Part shown: positions 62,334 to 64,000 of the stretch, piece by piece
Layout of the letters: each line of letters starts with the position of its first letter
How positions within the stretch are numbered: the first letter of the stretch is position 1
The notes under the pieces: generated by a model
What the model saw: only the letters and a program-made list of their open reading frames with translations
Told to the model about the DNA's origin: nothing
The model's database searches: none
From: CALBPI01 sp039821605
Lineage (GTDB): Bacteria > Pseudomonadota > Gammaproteobacteria > Steroidobacterales > Woeseiaceae
Length of the DNA stretch: 64,000 nucleotides
Assembly (NCBI GenBank): GCA_039821605.1
Contig: JBCBNV010000002.1
Span: 558,001 to 622,000 of the forward strand
Reading direction: 5' to 3'
Program-made: the position numbers and the translations under genes

Positions 62334-64000
62334 ATGTCGAACGTCAGCATGTGGCCGGCCGAATGGGATCGGCCGTTCACGATCGGTGGACGTGACGTCG
62401 ATCCCGTCACGCGCACGATCCGACACGAGAGCGAGACCAATACGGTCGAGCCCCGGGTCATGGCGCTGCTGATTGCACTGGCCCGTCAACCCGGTGAGGT
62501 GCAGCGCCGCGACGCGCTTATCGACGCCATCTGGCCCAACGCCCCGGGTGGCGACCAGTCGCTTTCGAATGCCATGTCGCTGCTACGGCGCGCGCTCGGC
62601 GACAACAATGGCGGCGACCGGCTCATCGAGACGGTGCCCAAGATGGGCTATCGACTCACACAGCCCCCGCGATTCGTGGTGACCGGGAAGGCGAGCGCCG
62701 CTGCTCTTGTCGAACCACCGCGTCGATGGGGTTCCAGGCGCGCGCTGGCCGCAGCCGGCGCCCTGATGCTCGTCGCTGTCACGGCGTTCCTGGCGTCAAC
62801 CCGCGCACCGCAAACCGTCGGCGACGCGGACGAGCTGCCGAGTCTCGCCGTGTTGCCCGTTGCAGCCGATGCCGGTCTCGCGCCCATCGCGCATGCACTC
62901 ACGGGCGAATTGCGTGCCATGCTCGGCGACGTCGAAGGGTTGCGTGTACTCGACGCCGCGGCAAGTTTCCGTGTGGCGAACGGCGAAGAACTGGCAGACG
63001 TCATCATCGAAGCGGGGATCTCCGAAGATGCCGGAGCGCTGCGGGCTCGACTGAAGGTCTCCGAGCACGATGCTGCCGCGCCAGCCGTTGACCGGTCGTT
63101 GACGCCCGCAACGCCCGGCACACTGGCATTGCGTGAGGTGCTGCTTCGCGCGGTTGCAGAAGAGGTGCCCAGAGTCATGGCTTCGGCCGGGCTGGCAGCG
63201 GATAGCGCGCGGGCGCGGCTGCTTGTCGCCCCCACGAACGACCTCGAGGCCTATCGCCTGTACGCACTGGGGCTGCACGAGTACATCCACAACGTGCCGG
63301 ACCGCATGGCGCTCGGCATCGAATACATGCGCCAGGCGACGCAACGCGATCCGAGTTTCGTCGATGCCTGGGTGCGGCTCGGTGACATGTACGCCTACGC
63401 CGGGTCGCACCAGGGGTTCCTCTCACCGGAAGAAGCACACGAAGGCACACGCGAAGCGCTGCTGCGTGCCGTCACGCTCGACCCGAACCATGCAATGGCG
63501 CAGGCCTCGCTCGGCGATTACTACGCCTGCGTCCAGGGGGACATGGAGCTGGCCCGAGCAGCCTTCGAACGCGCGCTCTCGGCCGACCCTGGTATCCGTC
63601 ACCACGGCGTCGTGCGCTACTACATGTTGATGGGCCGGCGCGCGGAGGCATTTGCCTACATCGAACATCTGTTGAGCCTGTACCCGGGCAGTACCTGGGA
63701 GATGGCGGCTGCGTCAGGGCACTACGGCGGCTTTGCGGCCTACGAACGGTCACTGGACCTCGCGCGGCAGATCGTCGAGATCGCGCCCGGCTACACGCGC
63801 GCGAAAGTCAGGGTTGCCGTGCAACTGTCGCGACTGGGCCAAGCCGAGGAAGGCATCGCCATGTTGCAGCCGCTTGCCGAAGCGCCGGACGCGCAACCCC
63901 GTACTCGATTGCTGTTCGCGATGATGCTGGCGCGTGAGGACCAGACGGACCGCGCCCGGGTCATCCTCAAGGACACGCAGTCTTCGTCGGCGCGCATCGC
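62334..64000 (+). CDS. CadC/ToxR-like membrane-bound transcription regulator with TPR repeats, 3' end cut by window
   Basis: The frame is open from ATG 62334 to base 64000 (555 codons), so the 3' end lies beyond the window. Residues about 15-115 form an OmpR/ToxR-type winged helix (EPRVMALLIALARQPGEVQR, IDAIWPNAPGGDQSLSNAMSLLRRAL, ETVPKMGYRLTQ). A TM helix follows near 140-158 (RALAAAGALMLVAVTAFLA), then a periplasmic part with TPR-like helical repeats (IEYMRQATQRDPSFVDAWVRL, LARAAFERALSADPG). It probably senses a periplasmic signal and acts on nearby genes; its targets are unknown. The 167-bp gap upstream holds TACTAT (62272-62277), a weak -10. Confidence 0.85.
   Translation, partial: MSNVSMWPAEWDRPFTIGGRDVDPVTRTIRHESETNTVEPRVMALLIALARQPGEVQRRDALIDAIWPNAPGGDQSLSNAMSLLRRALGDNNGGDRLIETVPKMGYRLTQPPRFVVTGKASAAALVEPPRRWGSRRALAAAGALMLVAVTAFLASTRAPQTVGDADELPSLAVLPVAADAGLAPIAHALTGELRAMLGDVEGLRVLDAAASFRVANGEELADVIIEAGISEDAGALRARLKVSEHDAAAPAVDRSLTPATPGTLALREVLLRAVAEEVPRVMASAGLAADSARARLLVAPTNDLEAYRLYALGLHEYIHNVPDRMALGIEYMRQATQRDPSFVDAWVRLGDMYAYAGSHQGFLSPEEAHEGTREALLRAVTLDPNHAMAQASLGDYYACVQGDMELARAAFERALSADPGIRHHGVVRYYMLMGRRAEAFAYIEHLLSLYPGSTWEMAAASGHYGGFAAYERSLDLARQIVEIAPGYTRAKVRVAVQLSRLGQAEEGIAMLQPLAEAPDAQPRTRLLFAMMLAREDQTDRARVILKDTQSSSARI

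Overview
The window is 64 kb of dense, high-GC DNA (roughly two-thirds G+C by eye) from a gammaproteobacterium. Several gene orders are classic for that class: purN-purM next to a DUF2066/CDP-alcohol transferase/AI-2E permease/hda run; valS-holC-pepA facing lptF-lptG; pcnB-folK-(kinase)-panB-panC; and queG facing nnr-tsaE-amiC-mutL-miaA-hfq-hflX-hflK-hflC-DUF2065-purA. The MutL endonuclease motif and the accessory content point to a non-enteric lineage, probably free-living (Chromatiales, Xanthomonadales or Woeseiales-like), but the sequence alone does not fix the family. I saw no tRNA, rRNA, CRISPR array, insertion sequence or prophage, and no stretch above 300 bases lacks a gene.

Layout: 1-8.2 kb holds nucleotide synthesis (dcd, purN, purM), envelope and replication-control genes (DUF2066, CDP-alcohol transferase, AI-2E permease, hda), a WrbA-type flavoprotein, small envelope genes and a lytic transglycosylase. 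8.2-15.6 kb has proS, a phosphatidylserine-decarboxylase-like gene lacking its catalytic residues, pssA, a type-4 uracil-DNA glycosylase, rimI, prfC and a UMF1-type MFS permease. 15.6-24.6 kb, all on the minus strand, has a transglutaminase/DUF58/MoxR operon and the valS-DUF-holC-pepA group. 24.9-31.8 kb has the lipopolysaccharide export permeases, an RDD protein, and the pcnB-folK-kinase-panBC operon. 31.8-45.4 kb is PPK2-queG diverging from the mutL/hfq superoperon, ending at purA.

45.4-64 kb is the accessory part: a patatin, a NERD protein, an SCP2 protein, a large zinc metalloprotease, a FecI/FecR/TonB-receptor signalling cassette, two glycosyltransferases, an ECF sigma/RskA-like anti-sigma pair diverging from DUF4331, a collagen-like lipoprotein and a DUF4198 protein, then an MBL hydrolase and a membrane-anchored winged-helix/TPR regulator cut by the window end.

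The most notable signals are: a recurrent promoter layout in which the -10 element sits 6-7 bases before the start codon (leaderless or nearly leaderless mRNAs), including two divergent gene pairs separated by only 21-22 bp; the PSD-like pseudoenzyme beside pssA; a perfect 16-bp palindrome that would bury the mutL ribosome binding site; and the sigma/anti-sigma/DUF4331/collagen-like/DUF4198 envelope module.
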